A stretch of 16,627 bases of DNA, taken from NCBI GenBank assembly GCA_013360985.1, contig JABWAM010000022.1, forward strand, positions 1 through 16,627. The letters are read 5' to 3'. This DNA comes from Verrucomicrobiia bacterium (GTDB taxonomy: Bacteria > Verrucomicrobiota > Verrucomicrobiia > JABWAM01). The number at the start of each line of letters is the position of its first letter. The first letter of the stretch is position 1. Under the pieces are notes generated by a model. It worked only from the letters and a program-made list of their open reading frames with translations. It did not search any database and was not told the origin of the DNA. Positions 7,801 to 15,143 of this stretch are shown here, in pieces. The translations under genes were made by a program, and so were the position numbers.

Positions 7801-8853
7801 TCAGGCCGCGGAGGATTTTGGTTCCAATTTCAACACGAGGACGCGGAAGGGTTCGCCCATCATATCGGGATGGCTCAAGGTGTTGAACTGGCGCGCTTCC
7901 TCCGCGTCGAGGGTCCACGGATCAGCGGCGAACGCGTGGGAAAGCCAACGCCCTTGTTGGAGGAACTCCTCGATTTCGAGCCCTCGGAGCATCGCCTCCC
8001 GAAGCACCGACGTCCACCGGACATGCGCGGTGAGGTCTTGATCGCCGGGGTTTGCGAGCAAGCGGTCGCTCCGACGGTGTCCGCGGTAGGCGCGCGCCGT
8101 GCCGTGCGGGCGGGGAACCGCGAAGTATTCTTCATCTGTCCATCCGTAGTCGAACAGCACGATTCTGCCTTTCTCCAACGCGGCGGCGGCGTCCTCCATC
8201 CACGCGGCAACGGACGGTCGCGTTTCCCAACGTCCCCGCCATCCCTGCGGCGCCGCGTCGATGGCCGCGTCGGCTTCGGAAATCGGCTGCCAAACCAACG
8301 CCCCCTGGCTCAGCCCGACTCCCATTTCCCGCGTCCGCGTCGCGCGCTCGAAGACGCGGAACGGCAGGCTATCGAGGAGTTCGTTCGCGACGATGACGCC
8401 GCGGACCTTTCCGAGCGCCTCCGCGTCGCGCGCCCAGCGCACCTTGCCGGAGGCGGCCAGCTTCCGCCTCTGCATCTCCTCGATCTTCGCGATGGGCTCG
8501 ACGATGGCGTAACGCGTCGCGGCGAAACAAGGGGGTGCGTCCCGTTCCAGCATGGTGAGGAGATCGTTCGCGAGCTGGCCGTCGTGCGCGCCCCACTCGA
8601 CCAGGTCGAATGCCGCGGGCGCGCCCGCCGCGTTCCACCAGCGCGCGATCCGCCGCGCGAGGAGGCGTCCGAAGATCGATCCCACCGAGACCGCCGTAAA
8701 AAAATCTCCGCGCGCGCCGATGCGCACGACGCTGTTCGCCGTCGCGTAGTAGCCGTATTCGGGGTGATACAGCGCCAGCCCCATAAATCGCTCGAACGAG
8801 ACCGGCCCGCGTTTGCCGATCTCGGTCCGGATGATTTCCTCCAGCGGATTCAC
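7801..8853 (-). CDS. MidA/NDUFAF7-type SAM-dependent methyltransferase
   Basis: A 350-residue class I SAM-dependent methyltransferase of the COG1565 (DUF185) family. The mitochondrial member NDUFAF7 (MidA) methylates an arginine of a complex I subunit; bacterial substrates are mostly unknown. The family opening is clear: GPVSFERFMGLALYHPEYGYY near residue 17, then IGARGDFFTAVSVGSIFGRLLA. SAM-binding motif I is DLVEWGAHDGQLANDLL near 85-101, and VIVANELLDSLPFRVFE follows near 155-170. The C-terminal half has IVLFDYGWTDEEYF and DLTAHVRWTSV, also typical. Length is normal. The GTG start is supported by a GGAG five bases upstream. It is divergent from dnaX with 105 bases between; its 3' end lies 56 bases from the target duplication of element copy A. 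Confidence 0.92.
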   Translation of the reverse strand: MNPLEEIIRTEIGKRGPVSFERFMGLALYHPEYGYYATANSVVRIGARGDFFTAVSVGSIFGRLLARRIARWWNAAGAPAAFDLVEWGAHDGQLANDLLTMLERDAPPCFAATRYAIVEPIAKIEEMQRRKLAASGKVRWARDAEALGKVRGVIVANELLDSLPFRVFERATRTREMGVGLSQGALVWQPISEADAAIDAAPQGWRGRWETRPSVAAWMEDAAAALEKGRIVLFDYGWTDEEYFAVPRPHGTARAYRGHRRSDRLLANPGDQDLTAHVRWTSVLREAMLRGLEIEEFLQQGRWLSHAFAADPWTLDAEEARQFNTLSHPDMMGEPFRVLVLKLEPKSSAA

Positions 8854-8958
8854 GGCGCTCCGGAGCCTGCGCCCGATCCGTTTCGCGAATCAAGAAAATG
8901 GTCGCCGCCGCCGTATTTTTTCTTTGCTGCGCGACGCGTTTCAGCCCAGATTGCGCGC

Positions 8959-10626
8959 ATGTCGTCCGCGTACCAGGTGCTGGCCCGCAAATATCGCCCC
9001 CAGCAGTTCGCTGAGGTCGTCGGACAGCCGCACATCGTGCGCACGCTGGGAAACGCAATCGCGCGCCAACGCATCGCGCACGCTTATCTCTTTGTCGGCC
9101 CGCGCGGCACGGGCAAAACCACCCTCGCGCGCATCTTCGCCAAAGCGTTGAACTGCGCGAAGGCGAAGGCGCCCACCGCCGAGCCGTGCGGCGCCTGCGA
9201 CAACTGCGCGGAGATCGCCGCCGGCAGTTCGCTCGACGTGTTGGAAATTGACGGGGCCTCGAACAACGGCGTCGAGCAGGTGCGCGAACTGCGCGAGACC
9301 GTTCGCTACGCCCCCGGCAAGGCGCGCTTCAAGATTATCTATATCGACGAAGTGCACATGCTCTCTGTGCCCGCCTTCAACGCGCTCCTGAAGACCTTGG
9401 AGGAGCCTCCGCCCCACGTGAAGTTTCTCTTCGCGACGACCGATCCGCAGAAGATCCCTCTCACGATCCTTTCCCGCTGCCAGCGTTTCGATCTCCGCCG
9501 CATCCCGAGCGACCTCATCGTCAAACACCTCCGCGGCATCGCCAAGGCCGAGAAGGTCGAGGTCTCGGACGACGCCCTGCTCGCGATCGCGCGCGGCGCC
9601 AATGGCGGCATGCGCGACGCCCAATCCGCGCTCGATCAGCTCATCGCGTTTTGCGGAAACAAGATCGAGGAGCGCGACGTCCTCACCATCTTCGGTTTGG
9701 CGCCGCGCGAGCAGGTGAAGAACCTCGCCCGGAGCCTTCTCGACGCCCGCCGCGCCGAGGCGATCGCGACCATTGCGAGCCTTGCGGAGGAAGGTCGCGA
9801 TCTCGCGCGCCTCTTGGACGAACTGCTGGATCGTTTTCGCGCGCTGCTGATCCTCCTCACCGGGGCGAGTCCGTCGGAGCTTACCGAGGAAGAGCTTGCC
9901 GACCTTCGCGAGGAAGCCGCCCGACTCCAACGCGGCCGCGCCCTGCGCATCCTCGAGATCCTCAGCGCGGCGCAAAATCAGATGCGCCACGCGCTCTCGA
10001 AACGGATTCACCTCGAAATCGCCCTGCTGACCGCCATCGAAACCCAAAACGAAATCGCCCTCGAAGAAGTGATCGCCCGCCTCCGAGGCGCCGTCCCTCC
10101 CTCGTCTCGAAGCGCGCATGCCGCGCCGGCGACTCCCTCTTCCGATCCGCCGGTCGCCGCCCTTCGCGAAGCCGCGTCCGGGGCGTCGGAGCCGGCGATT
10201 GCGGCGCCGCTTCCCGAAATGACCGCGCTTTGGACGGAGCTCCGCGAGGCGGCGGGCCGAAGCGTGCCGATGCTCAAGAGCGCGCTCGCGCAAGCGCGGC
10301 CGCTCTCCCTCTCCGGGGACACCCTCGTCGTGGGTTTCGATCGAACCATGGAGTTCGAGAAGGACCTGGCCGATACGCCGAAAAACCGGGAGACGCTCGT
10401 GGCGCGGCTTCGCGAAATCACCCGTCGCCCTTTCAATCTCCGCATCGTTTTTGCGGACGATCCCGATCTTCCCGTCGGTGGAGGCTCCGGCGCATCGAAG
10501 AAAGCCGCTTCTTCGGAGACGCAGCCCGAAGCGAAAGAGACGTTCGACCACGATCCGCACATCCGCAAGGCCCTCGATCTTTTCAAAGGCGAGGTCGTGA
10601 AGGTCAAGCGCCCCGCGGCGAAGTAG
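8959..10626 (+). CDS. dnaX: DNA polymerase III subunit gamma/tau
   Basis: DnaX is the AAA+ ATPase of the clamp loader, which opens the beta sliding clamp onto primed DNA and, as tau, joins the polymerase cores. The 555-residue product starts YQVLARKYRPQQFAEVVGQ and has the Walker A motif GPRGTGKTT (about 47-55), a four-cysteine zinc module (LNC near 64, then CGACDNC near 76-82), Walker B IYIDEVHML near 128, the sensor region FATTDPQKIP and SRCQRFDLRRI. The middle is the collar domain. After an Ala/Pro/Ser-rich linker comes a further domain (ALWTELREAAGRSVPMLKSA...LVVGFD), and it ends near KALDLFKGEVVKVKR. No A-rich frameshift heptamer was seen, so a separate gamma form is not evident. The ATG was chosen because the family homology begins there; the frame is open far upstream only as an antisense shadow of the methyltransferase. 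No recR or ybaB follows. Confidence 0.97.
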   Translation: MSSAYQVLARKYRPQQFAEVVGQPHIVRTLGNAIARQRIAHAYLFVGPRGTGKTTLARIFAKALNCAKAKAPTAEPCGACDNCAEIAAGSSLDVLEIDGASNNGVEQVRELRETVRYAPGKARFKIIYIDEVHMLSVPAFNALLKTLEEPPPHVKFLFATTDPQKIPLTILSRCQRFDLRRIPSDLIVKHLRGIAKAEKVEVSDDALLAIARGANGGMRDAQSALDQLIAFCGNKIEERDVLTIFGLAPREQVKNLARSLLDARRAEAIATIASLAEEGRDLARLLDELLDRFRALLILLTGASPSELTEEELADLREEAARLQRGRALRILEILSAAQNQMRHALSKRIHLEIALLTAIETQNEIALEEVIARLRGAVPPSSRSAHAAPATPSSDPPVAALREAASGASEPAIAAPLPEMTALWTELREAAGRSVPMLKSALAQARPLSLSGDTLVVGFDRTMEFEKDLADTPKNRETLVARLREITRRPFNLRIVFADDPDLPVGGGSGASKKAASSETQPEAKETFDHDPHIRKALDLFKGEVVKVKRPAAK

Positions 10627-10704
10627 CCAGCGCTTGGCCGCGCCCCCTTTCGCGCCTCCGCGTTCCTCCGCGTCCCTTCGCGAGGAGGCCTCTCTTGGGG
10701 GTGT

Positions 10705-10734
10705 GAAAAATCGGGTTAGAACCCGACATTTTTC
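10705..10734. terminator. Bidirectional terminator between dnaX and the glycosyltransferase
   Basis: GAAAAATCGGGTT (10705-10717) faces AACCCG (10720-10725) and, after a 2-base bulge, ATTTTTC (10728-10734), with a 2-base loop. The A-run and T-run at opposite ends make it work in both directions as an intrinsic terminator. It sits 79 bases after the dnaX stop and contains the glycosyltransferase stop codon (10716-10718). Confidence 0.8.
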
Positions 10735-11726
10735 AGCAATTGCCTCATCCGCGCGCGATAGCCGTGTTCGGCGCGAACGCGCGCCGCCCCCGCGCGCGCG
10801 AGATCCCCGCGCGCGCGGTCGTCCCGGAGCAGTTGGAGGAGGATCTCTTCGAGTTCCTCGCCCGTTCGATAGGCCCTGACTTCGTGTCCAATCGCGAAAT
10901 GGGATTCGAGATCGGATTTCCAGTCGCACACCTGCGCCGCGCCGCACGCCGGCGTCTCGAAGGCCCGCGGGTTGAGGCCGCTTTCGTAATAGCCGAACCA
11001 GGAATGCAGGTTGATCGCCACTTTCGTGGCCGACAGGATGCGCGCCATCTCTTCGGGGCTGAAGAATCCGTCCTCGACGCAGCTCCACAGGCGATCGCGC
11101 GGCGTCAGGTGTTTCCGCCAGGGGCCCCAGATGCGAAGCGGCACCTTGCGTGAAAGCTGAGAAAGAATTCCCTGACGCACCGGCCCCCAATCACCGAGGA
11201 AGCAGACCTCGCTTGCCAGACGCGTCCGCTCGCTTTCGGAAAGCTCGACCGGACGATGCACTGGCTCGAATGCCGCATGTGGGAGATGCGCCGCGCGCAC
11301 CCCCGACGCGGCATGCCGCCGCGCCGAGCGCGCGCAGTTCGAGAAAAAAAACTCATACGGCCGCGCGATCTCCGCTCCGCGATCGAACTGGAAGGGATCG
11401 TTGAGCCACCAGCAGACCGTACGAATCTCCGCTCCGCGAAACGCCGCGACCGTTTCAGGATAGAGATCGAAGCCGAAGATCGCGAGGAAAAGGTCCGGTC
11501 GAAAATCGAGCACGGCCCGGCGGATGCGCAGGTTCAGCCGCCTCTTTTCGAAGGCGCGGTCGCCTCGCAGTTTCGCCAAGGGACGCAAGAAGAGCTTTTC
11601 GCCGAGCGCGAGCGTTCCCGCGTCCAGGAAAAGCGTCTCATGACCCATCGCGCGAAAGGTCTCCGCGCAATAGCGTCCCATCGGGACGGTCTTCAGATGG
11701 CCGGGGGCGCAGATCGCGATCCGCAT
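10716..11726 (-). CDS. CgeB-type glycosyltransferase
   Basis: A 336-residue cytoplasmic glycosyltransferase of the GT-B fold, resembling the CgeB/YkvP group (Glyco_trans_1_2 at the C-terminus). The N-terminal Rossmann half shows MRIAICAPGHLKTVPMGRY, RPDLFLAIFGFDLYPETV and a CWWLNDPFQFD segment. The C-terminal donor-binding half has EVCFLGDWGPVRQ, SATKVAINLHSW and then GLNPRAFETPACGAAQVCDW with the conserved Glu before the Cys-Gly loop, followed by a helical tail. It probably adds a sugar to a surface glycan or protein; donor and acceptor are not evident. No other polysaccharide genes adjoin it. The start lacks a Shine-Dalgarno sequence and is preceded four bases upstream by GTTCAATCCC, also found before the divergent thioesterase gene. 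Its stop lies inside a terminator hairpin. Confidence 0.85.
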   Translation of the reverse strand: MRIAICAPGHLKTVPMGRYCAETFRAMGHETLFLDAGTLALGEKLFLRPLAKLRGDRAFEKRRLNLRIRRAVLDFRPDLFLAIFGFDLYPETVAAFRGAEIRTVCWWLNDPFQFDRGAEIARPYEFFFSNCARSARRHAASGVRAAHLPHAAFEPVHRPVELSESERTRLASEVCFLGDWGPVRQGILSQLSRKVPLRIWGPWRKHLTPRDRLWSCVEDGFFSPEEMARILSATKVAINLHSWFGYYESGLNPRAFETPACGAAQVCDWKSDLESHFAIGHEVRAYRTGEELEEILLQLLRDDRARGDLARAGAARVRAEHGYRARMRQLLKNVGF

Positions 11727-11730
11727 GCGT

Positions 11731-11834
11731 GGGATTGAACCGTGAACCGTCCGCCGCGAAAAGGGGGAAATCTCCGTCCGCGCGAGCGCTCATCCGTCGC
11801 TCGCGCCGAATCGCAGTTTTCGATGTTCAATCCC
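11731..11834. promoter_or_regulatory. Divergent intergenic region with paired motif and hairpin
   Basis: GGGATTGAAC (11731-11740) and GTTCAATCCC (11825-11834) form a perfect 10-bp inverted repeat, so each divergent gene has GTTCAATCCC in its own sense direction, 4 bases before one start and 25 before the other. Between them GCGCGAGCG (11780-11788) and CGCTCGCGC (11798-11806) form a perfect 9-bp stem with a 9-base loop. A tandem GAACCGT pair lies at 11737-11750. A shared operator or leader element is possible; no sigma-70 promoter is clear. Confidence 0.4.
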
Positions 11835-11859
11835 CGCTCATCTCGCCACACTTGTTTCC

Positions 11860-12267
11860 ATGTTCATCCATCGTTTGCGCGTGACGTATCGGGACGTGAC
11901 CGCGGGAGATCACGTGTATCATTCGCGCTATCTCGATTGGCTGGAAGCAGCGCGCAACGAAGCCTTGCGCGAGATGGGTTGCCCTCCGCGGACGCTTCAG
12001 GATCGCGGGATCCTTCTCCCTGTCGTGGAGAGCGCGATGAAGCATCGCGGGATGGCTCGTTTTGATGATGAGGTGGAGATTCACACCTCGATCGCCCGTC
12101 TGGGCGGCGCTTCGGCGATCTTCGCGTATCGCGTATTTCGCGGAACGGAACTCCTCCTCGAAGCGAGCACGCGCCTCGCCGTTGCCGACCTTGACGGACA
12201 ACCTGTTCGGATGCCGCATGATCTCCGGGAAGGCCTGGCGCGACATCTCGCGGCGCCGGCGCCCTGA
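11860..12267 (+). CDS. YbgC/4HBT-type acyl-CoA thioesterase
   Basis: A 135-residue single hotdog-fold thioesterase of the 4-hydroxybenzoyl-CoA thioesterase/YbgC group, which hydrolyses acyl-CoA thioesters in the cytoplasm. The opening RVTYRDVTAGDHVYHSRYLDWLEAARNEAL carries the catalytic-site pattern of the family, an Asp followed by VYHxxYL and the helix with E-AR-E. A central GILLPVVESAMKH and DDEVEIHTSI, and a strand with SAIFAYRVFRG, complete the fold. Length is normal. YbgC is often found with tol-pal genes, but none are here, so the physiological substrate is open. No Shine-Dalgarno sequence precedes the ATG. It is divergent from the glycosyltransferase and convergent with the PHP-domain gene. 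Confidence 0.88.
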   Translation: MFIHRLRVTYRDVTAGDHVYHSRYLDWLEAARNEALREMGCPPRTLQDRGILLPVVESAMKHRGMARFDDEVEIHTSIARLGGASAIFAYRVFRGTELLLEASTRLAVADLDGQPVRMPHDLREGLARHLAAPAP

Positions 12268-12272
12268 CTCTC

Positions 12273-12349
12273 GCATCCGCGCGCGACGCATGAGCCGTGT
12301 CGGGCGGGATGCGCGGATGCCTCCGCCGTTGAGAAGCGCGTCGCGCTTC
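12273..12349. terminator. Two stem-loops between convergent genes
   Basis: GCATCCGCGC (12273-12282) and GCGCGGATGC (12311-12320) are a perfect 10-bp inverted repeat with a 28-base loop. GAAGCGC (12333-12339) and GCGCTTC (12343-12349) form a 7-bp stem with a 3-base loop that reaches into the stop codon of the PHP gene. Neither is followed by a T-run, so they are probable but not classical terminators for the thioesterase and PHP genes. Confidence 0.55.
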
Positions 12350-13310
12350 AGCGCAGATAGATCGGATTCGAATAGGCGCGGCGGGCGTCGGACGCCGTCG
12401 CTTCGACTCGGACATACGCGCGAACGCGGCGCGGCAGGGCGACGCGGCGTTCCCAGAAGGGGCGATTTCGCGCGTCGAACTCCATCAGGAGGCGTCCATC
12501 GGCGATCACGCGGATGGAGCGCAGTCCTTCGGAGTCTACCGCGGTGATCCTGAGGCCGTTTTGGCGATCCGCTGCCGAGGCATCCATTCCCATCCCCGCG
12601 CGCCCGAGAGTCGTCTGGAGCAGCGGGCCGTCGGAGAGGAAGCTGCGCCCGGCGCGAATCGCAGCCAGGACGTCGCGTTCGGCGCAGCGAGAGGCGAAGA
12701 CGCCGTTCCACACGATGCCGATGCTGTGCGGGGCGTGGGCGTCGGTGTTGCCCAGGGCGTGGACCTTGCGCCCTTTGCGGAGCAGGCCGTCCCACAAGAT
12801 GCGCGCCGAAGCGTCCGTGAAATCGAAGGCGTTGATGACATTGCTGGCGCCGTTGCAGACTTCCATGAGGAACGGAGATGGCAACTTCTCGAGAATTTTC
12901 CAGGCTTCTTTCGGATAGATGCGGGTCGGCCACCAGCCGGTGGGGTGCGGGACGAACCACGTGGCGCCGAGCCGCTGAAGCTCCGCGCAATCGGCGAGGA
13001 AATCCATTTGAGGCGCATAGGCGCGCCGCAGGCCGAGGATACCGAGGTGATGGAGTTGCGTCCCCGGCTCCTGTCCGACCCAGAGGCCATGTTTGCGGCA
13101 CTCGGGCGCCTGGGTGATTCCCCAGTGATCGGTCACAAACTGGAAATCGAGTTTTGCGATTTTCACCATCTCGGCGGTCTCGGCGATGGTGCCGATCCCG
13201 TCGCTGTGCTGGGTGTGCGAATGGAAATCGCCCCGAAAAAACTTCCAGCGGAAAAGTTTTTTCGAGCGTTCGATTCGAGCGGCCATCGCCTCGGCAACAA
13301 GGTGGCACAT
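12348..13310 (-). CDS. PHP-domain metal-dependent phosphoesterase-like protein
   Basis: A protein of about 320 residues with a PHP (polymerase and histidinol phosphatase) domain, a metal-dependent fold that usually hydrolyses phosphoesters. It shows the motifs in order: FRGDFHSHTQHSDG (H30, H32, H35, D37 from this start), FQFVTDHWG, a central LHHLG, WFVPHPTGWWP and ALGNTDAHAP. The C-terminal 90 residues are beta-rich (ITAVDSEGLRSIRVIADG, RVRAYVRVEA, AYSNPIYLR), as seen in secreted or lipid-related PHP proteins, although no signal peptide is visible. The start is uncertain: in-frame ATGs at 13424, 13388, 13310 and 13286 are all possible and none has a strong Shine-Dalgarno sequence. The segment before 13310 looks unlike protein, so a shorter form was chosen. 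The substrate is unknown. Confidence 0.85.
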   Translation of the reverse strand: MCHLVAEAMAARIERSKKLFRWKFFRGDFHSHTQHSDGIGTIAETAEMVKIAKLDFQFVTDHWGITQAPECRKHGLWVGQEPGTQLHHLGILGLRRAYAPQMDFLADCAELQRLGATWFVPHPTGWWPTRIYPKEAWKILEKLPSPFLMEVCNGASNVINAFDFTDASARILWDGLLRKGRKVHALGNTDAHAPHSIGIVWNGVFASRCAERDVLAAIRAGRSFLSDGPLLQTTLGRAGMGMDASAADRQNGLRITAVDSEGLRSIRVIADGRLLMEFDARNRPFWERRVALPRRVRAYVRVEATASDARRAYSNPIYLR

Positions 13311-13463
13311 CCGTAGTGGATAGGCCCATCGTTTCAAGATTGCCTGATCGGGCTTGCGAAAAAGTTGATTCTCGCGCCGTCCCGGCATGAGAGCCGGCCC
13401 ATCGTTTTTCTTGGAGATTCGCATCGCGCCGGAGCATAGCACCCCTCGCCGACGAGACAAGTT

Positions 13464-13499
13464 TCCGCCAGGCGGACGAACTTCCGCTTCGCTCGGAAG
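13464..13499. terminator. Two small stem-loops downstream of rlmI
   Basis: TCCGCC/GGCGGA (13464-13469 and 13471-13476) and CTTCCG/CGGAAG (13481-13486 and 13494-13499, 7-base loop) lie about 90-130 bases after the rlmI stop. There is no T-run. They may end the rlmI transcript. The surrounding 13311-13590 holds no other gene that I can support. Confidence 0.3.
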
Positions 13500-13590
13500 A
13501 TCTCTCCCTCGCGGCGCGACGCCAAGAGAGGAACGGTTCCCGGTCCGCTTTCCCCATTCCGAAAACGGCCGGTGGCAGACCGACGCGCTT

Positions 13591-14766
13591 TCACTCCGCG
13601 ACTTCGAAGAGGAATCCCTTGAGGTATTCCGTTTCGGGGATTGCCGGCACGACGGGATGATCGGCGGGCTGGCCGTAGCTCTCCACGAGCCGCAGGATCA
13701 CCCGCGCGTCGAAGGCGGCGTCGAGCGCCACCGCGCGGAATGCCTCCGCCGCGACATGATGCGAACAACAGAAGGTCGCGAGCAGACCGCCCTCCTTGAG
13801 GAGGCGCAGCGCCTTGAGATGGATCTCCTTGTAACCGCGCATTGCTTCTGCGAGCTTCGCGCGGGAGCGCGTAAAGGAGGGGGGATCAAGGATCACGAGA
13901 TCATGGCGCGCGCCCGCGCGCGCCCGCGCGTTGAGGTCGTCGAATACGTTGGCGCAAGTCCACGCGGCGTTCGCGATCCCGTTGCGCGTCGCGTTTCGCT
14001 CGCAGGCGGCGATCGCTTCCTTCGAGAGATCGACGCCCTCGACGCGCGTCGCGCCGCCTTTCGCGCACGCGAGGGCGAAGCCGCCGTGATACGTGAAGCT
14101 GTCGAGCACGCGTTTCCCTTTCGCCCGCGCCGCCACGCGCCGCCAGTTCTCCGCTTGATCGAGATAACCGCCCGTCTTCTGTCCTTCGAGGAGATCCGCT
14201 TCGAATCGCAGGTCGCCCGATTCGATTTCTCTTCGCGTCGCGCCCGTTCCCCACAAAATTTCGCGCCGCATCTCCAGCCCTTCGAACCCGCGTGCGGCGA
14301 CCTCGTTCCGTTCCACGATCACCTCTGGCGCGAGCAGATCGCGGAGGGCCGCGACCCAAAACTCCCGGCGATCGTCCATCGCGCGCGTCAAGGTCTGAAG
14401 AACCACGCCGCCCGCGTACCAATCCACGACGAGTCCGGGCAGAAAATCTCCCTCGGACCACACCAAGCGACAGGCCGAAGGGAGCCGTCCTTCGGCGTCG
14501 CGACGTCGCGCGATTGCGCGTTCCAGGCGCGCGCGGAAAAAGGTTTCGTCGAGCGCCGCGCGTTTCCGCGAGAAGATGCGCACCGGGATCTTCGACTTCC
14601 CGTTGTAGAACCCGACGCCCACCCACGCGCCGCGCGCGCCGCGCACGGCGATCTCTTTCCCGTCTTCAGGTTTCCCCTCGATCCGCAGGAGGTCGGACGC
14701 ATAGACCCAGGGGTGCCCCGCCAAAATACGTCCCATGCATCGTTCGACAAGAAAGGCCGTGGCCAT
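13591..14766 (-). CDS. rlmI: RlmI-type 23S rRNA cytosine methyltransferase
   Basis: RlmI makes 5-methylcytosine at C1962 (E. coli numbering) of 23S rRNA using SAM. The 391-residue product has the family layout: an N-terminal PUA domain (GHPWVYASDLL, then GVGFYNGKSKIPVRIFS), a central domain with GDFLPGLVVDWYAGGVVLQ and VIVERNE, LEGQKTGGYLDQ, SAM motif I VLDSFTYHGGFALACAKGG, EGVDLSKEAI, motif IV DLVILDPPSFTRSRAK and the catalytic-cysteine motif ATFCCSHHV. Length matches the family. Substitutions are mild (SFTYHGG for the usual LFSYTGG, ENWR for ENR). Broad family relatives exist, so the exact target base is inferred. The ATG at 14766 is 51 bases from element copy B, so its promoter may lie next to or inside that element. 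Confidence 0.92.
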   Translation of the reverse strand: MATAFLVERCMGRILAGHPWVYASDLLRIEGKPEDGKEIAVRGARGAWVGVGFYNGKSKIPVRIFSRKRAALDETFFRARLERAIARRRDAEGRLPSACRLVWSEGDFLPGLVVDWYAGGVVLQTLTRAMDDRREFWVAALRDLLAPEVIVERNEVAARGFEGLEMRREILWGTGATRREIESGDLRFEADLLEGQKTGGYLDQAENWRRVAARAKGKRVLDSFTYHGGFALACAKGGATRVEGVDLSKEAIAACERNATRNGIANAAWTCANVFDDLNARARAGARHDLVILDPPSFTRSRAKLAEAMRGYKEIHLKALRLLKEGGLLATFCCSHHVAAEAFRAVALDAAFDARVILRLVESYGQPADHPVVPAIPETEYLKGFLFEVAE

Positions 14767-14810
14767 GGACGAAGCCTATCCGCGATCCGCATGATCCCGC
14801 AACCCGGAGC

Positions 14811-14817
14811 GAAGCCT
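14811..14817 (+). repeat. Target-site duplication, left side of element copy B
   Basis: GAAGCCT directly before CCAAATCC; the right flank has GAAGCCCT at 15118-15125, one base longer. A further chance GAAGCCT lies at 14771-14777, so this duplication is less decisive than that of copy A. Confidence 0.55.
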
Positions 14818-15117
14818 CCAAATCCCCGCGTAAGGTGTGGAGGGAGTCCATCCTCGGTCGAGGAACATGCGACGCCCTCGCAACGCTTTGGACTCAAGCC
14901 GCTGCCGCGGCGCACCGGCGGCGACGCTCTCCCTCGCTTCGCGACCAAGCGGATTTTTCCCAAGCACGGACGGTGGAAAGGGAGGGCGAGGCCGCCGGCC
15001 GAGCCGCCGCATCCCTCTTGTGGGGAGTCTGAAATCTCGACACGACCCACCCCTCCGATCCTCCATGGATGATGAGGAGGGTTGCTCTCTGAAAATTGAG
15101 TTGATCCGTGGATTTGG
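14818..15117 (+). mobile_element. 300-bp MITE-like element, copy B
   Basis: The second copy of the element at 7437-7736, also exactly 300 bases through two compensating single-base gaps, in the same orientation. It begins CCAAATCCCCG and ends CGTGGATTTGG. Differences are uneven: the first 129 alignment columns hold 25 mismatches and both gaps, while the last 172 hold 14 mismatches. It fills most of the gap between rlmI (51 bases from its start) and the PAP2-fusion gene (26 bases from its stop). The gap of 14767-15143 holds nothing else that I can identify. The internal hairpin of copy A is degraded here; a shorter GCCGC/GCGGC pairing remains. Confidence 0.85.
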
Positions 15118-15125
15118 GAAGCCCT
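15118..15125 (+). repeat. Target-site duplication, right side of element copy B
   Basis: GAAGCCCT directly after GGATTTGG, matching the left flank GAAGCCT except for one extra C. Confidence 0.55.
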
Positions 15126-15143
15126 GAGCTTTTTGGGAATTTC

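Noticed and set aside
7639..8958. An open frame running from inside element copy A into dnaX, as if DnaX had a 440-residue extension
   Set aside because: DnaX homology starts at the ATG at 8959, and the upstream part is the antisense of the MidA methyltransferase with an Arg-rich composition.
8959..10626. Programmed frameshift in dnaX giving a gamma form
   Set aside because: No A AAA AAG-type slippery heptamer was found; the best A-run (near 10381) does not fit.
8941..11190. A 749-codon open frame antisense to dnaX
   Set aside because: It is a shadow of dnaX and the glycosyltransferase, with no family pattern.
11731..11760. GGTTCAATCCC resembling a tRNA T-arm (minus strand)
   Set aside because: No acceptor, D or anticodon stems can be built around it on either strand.
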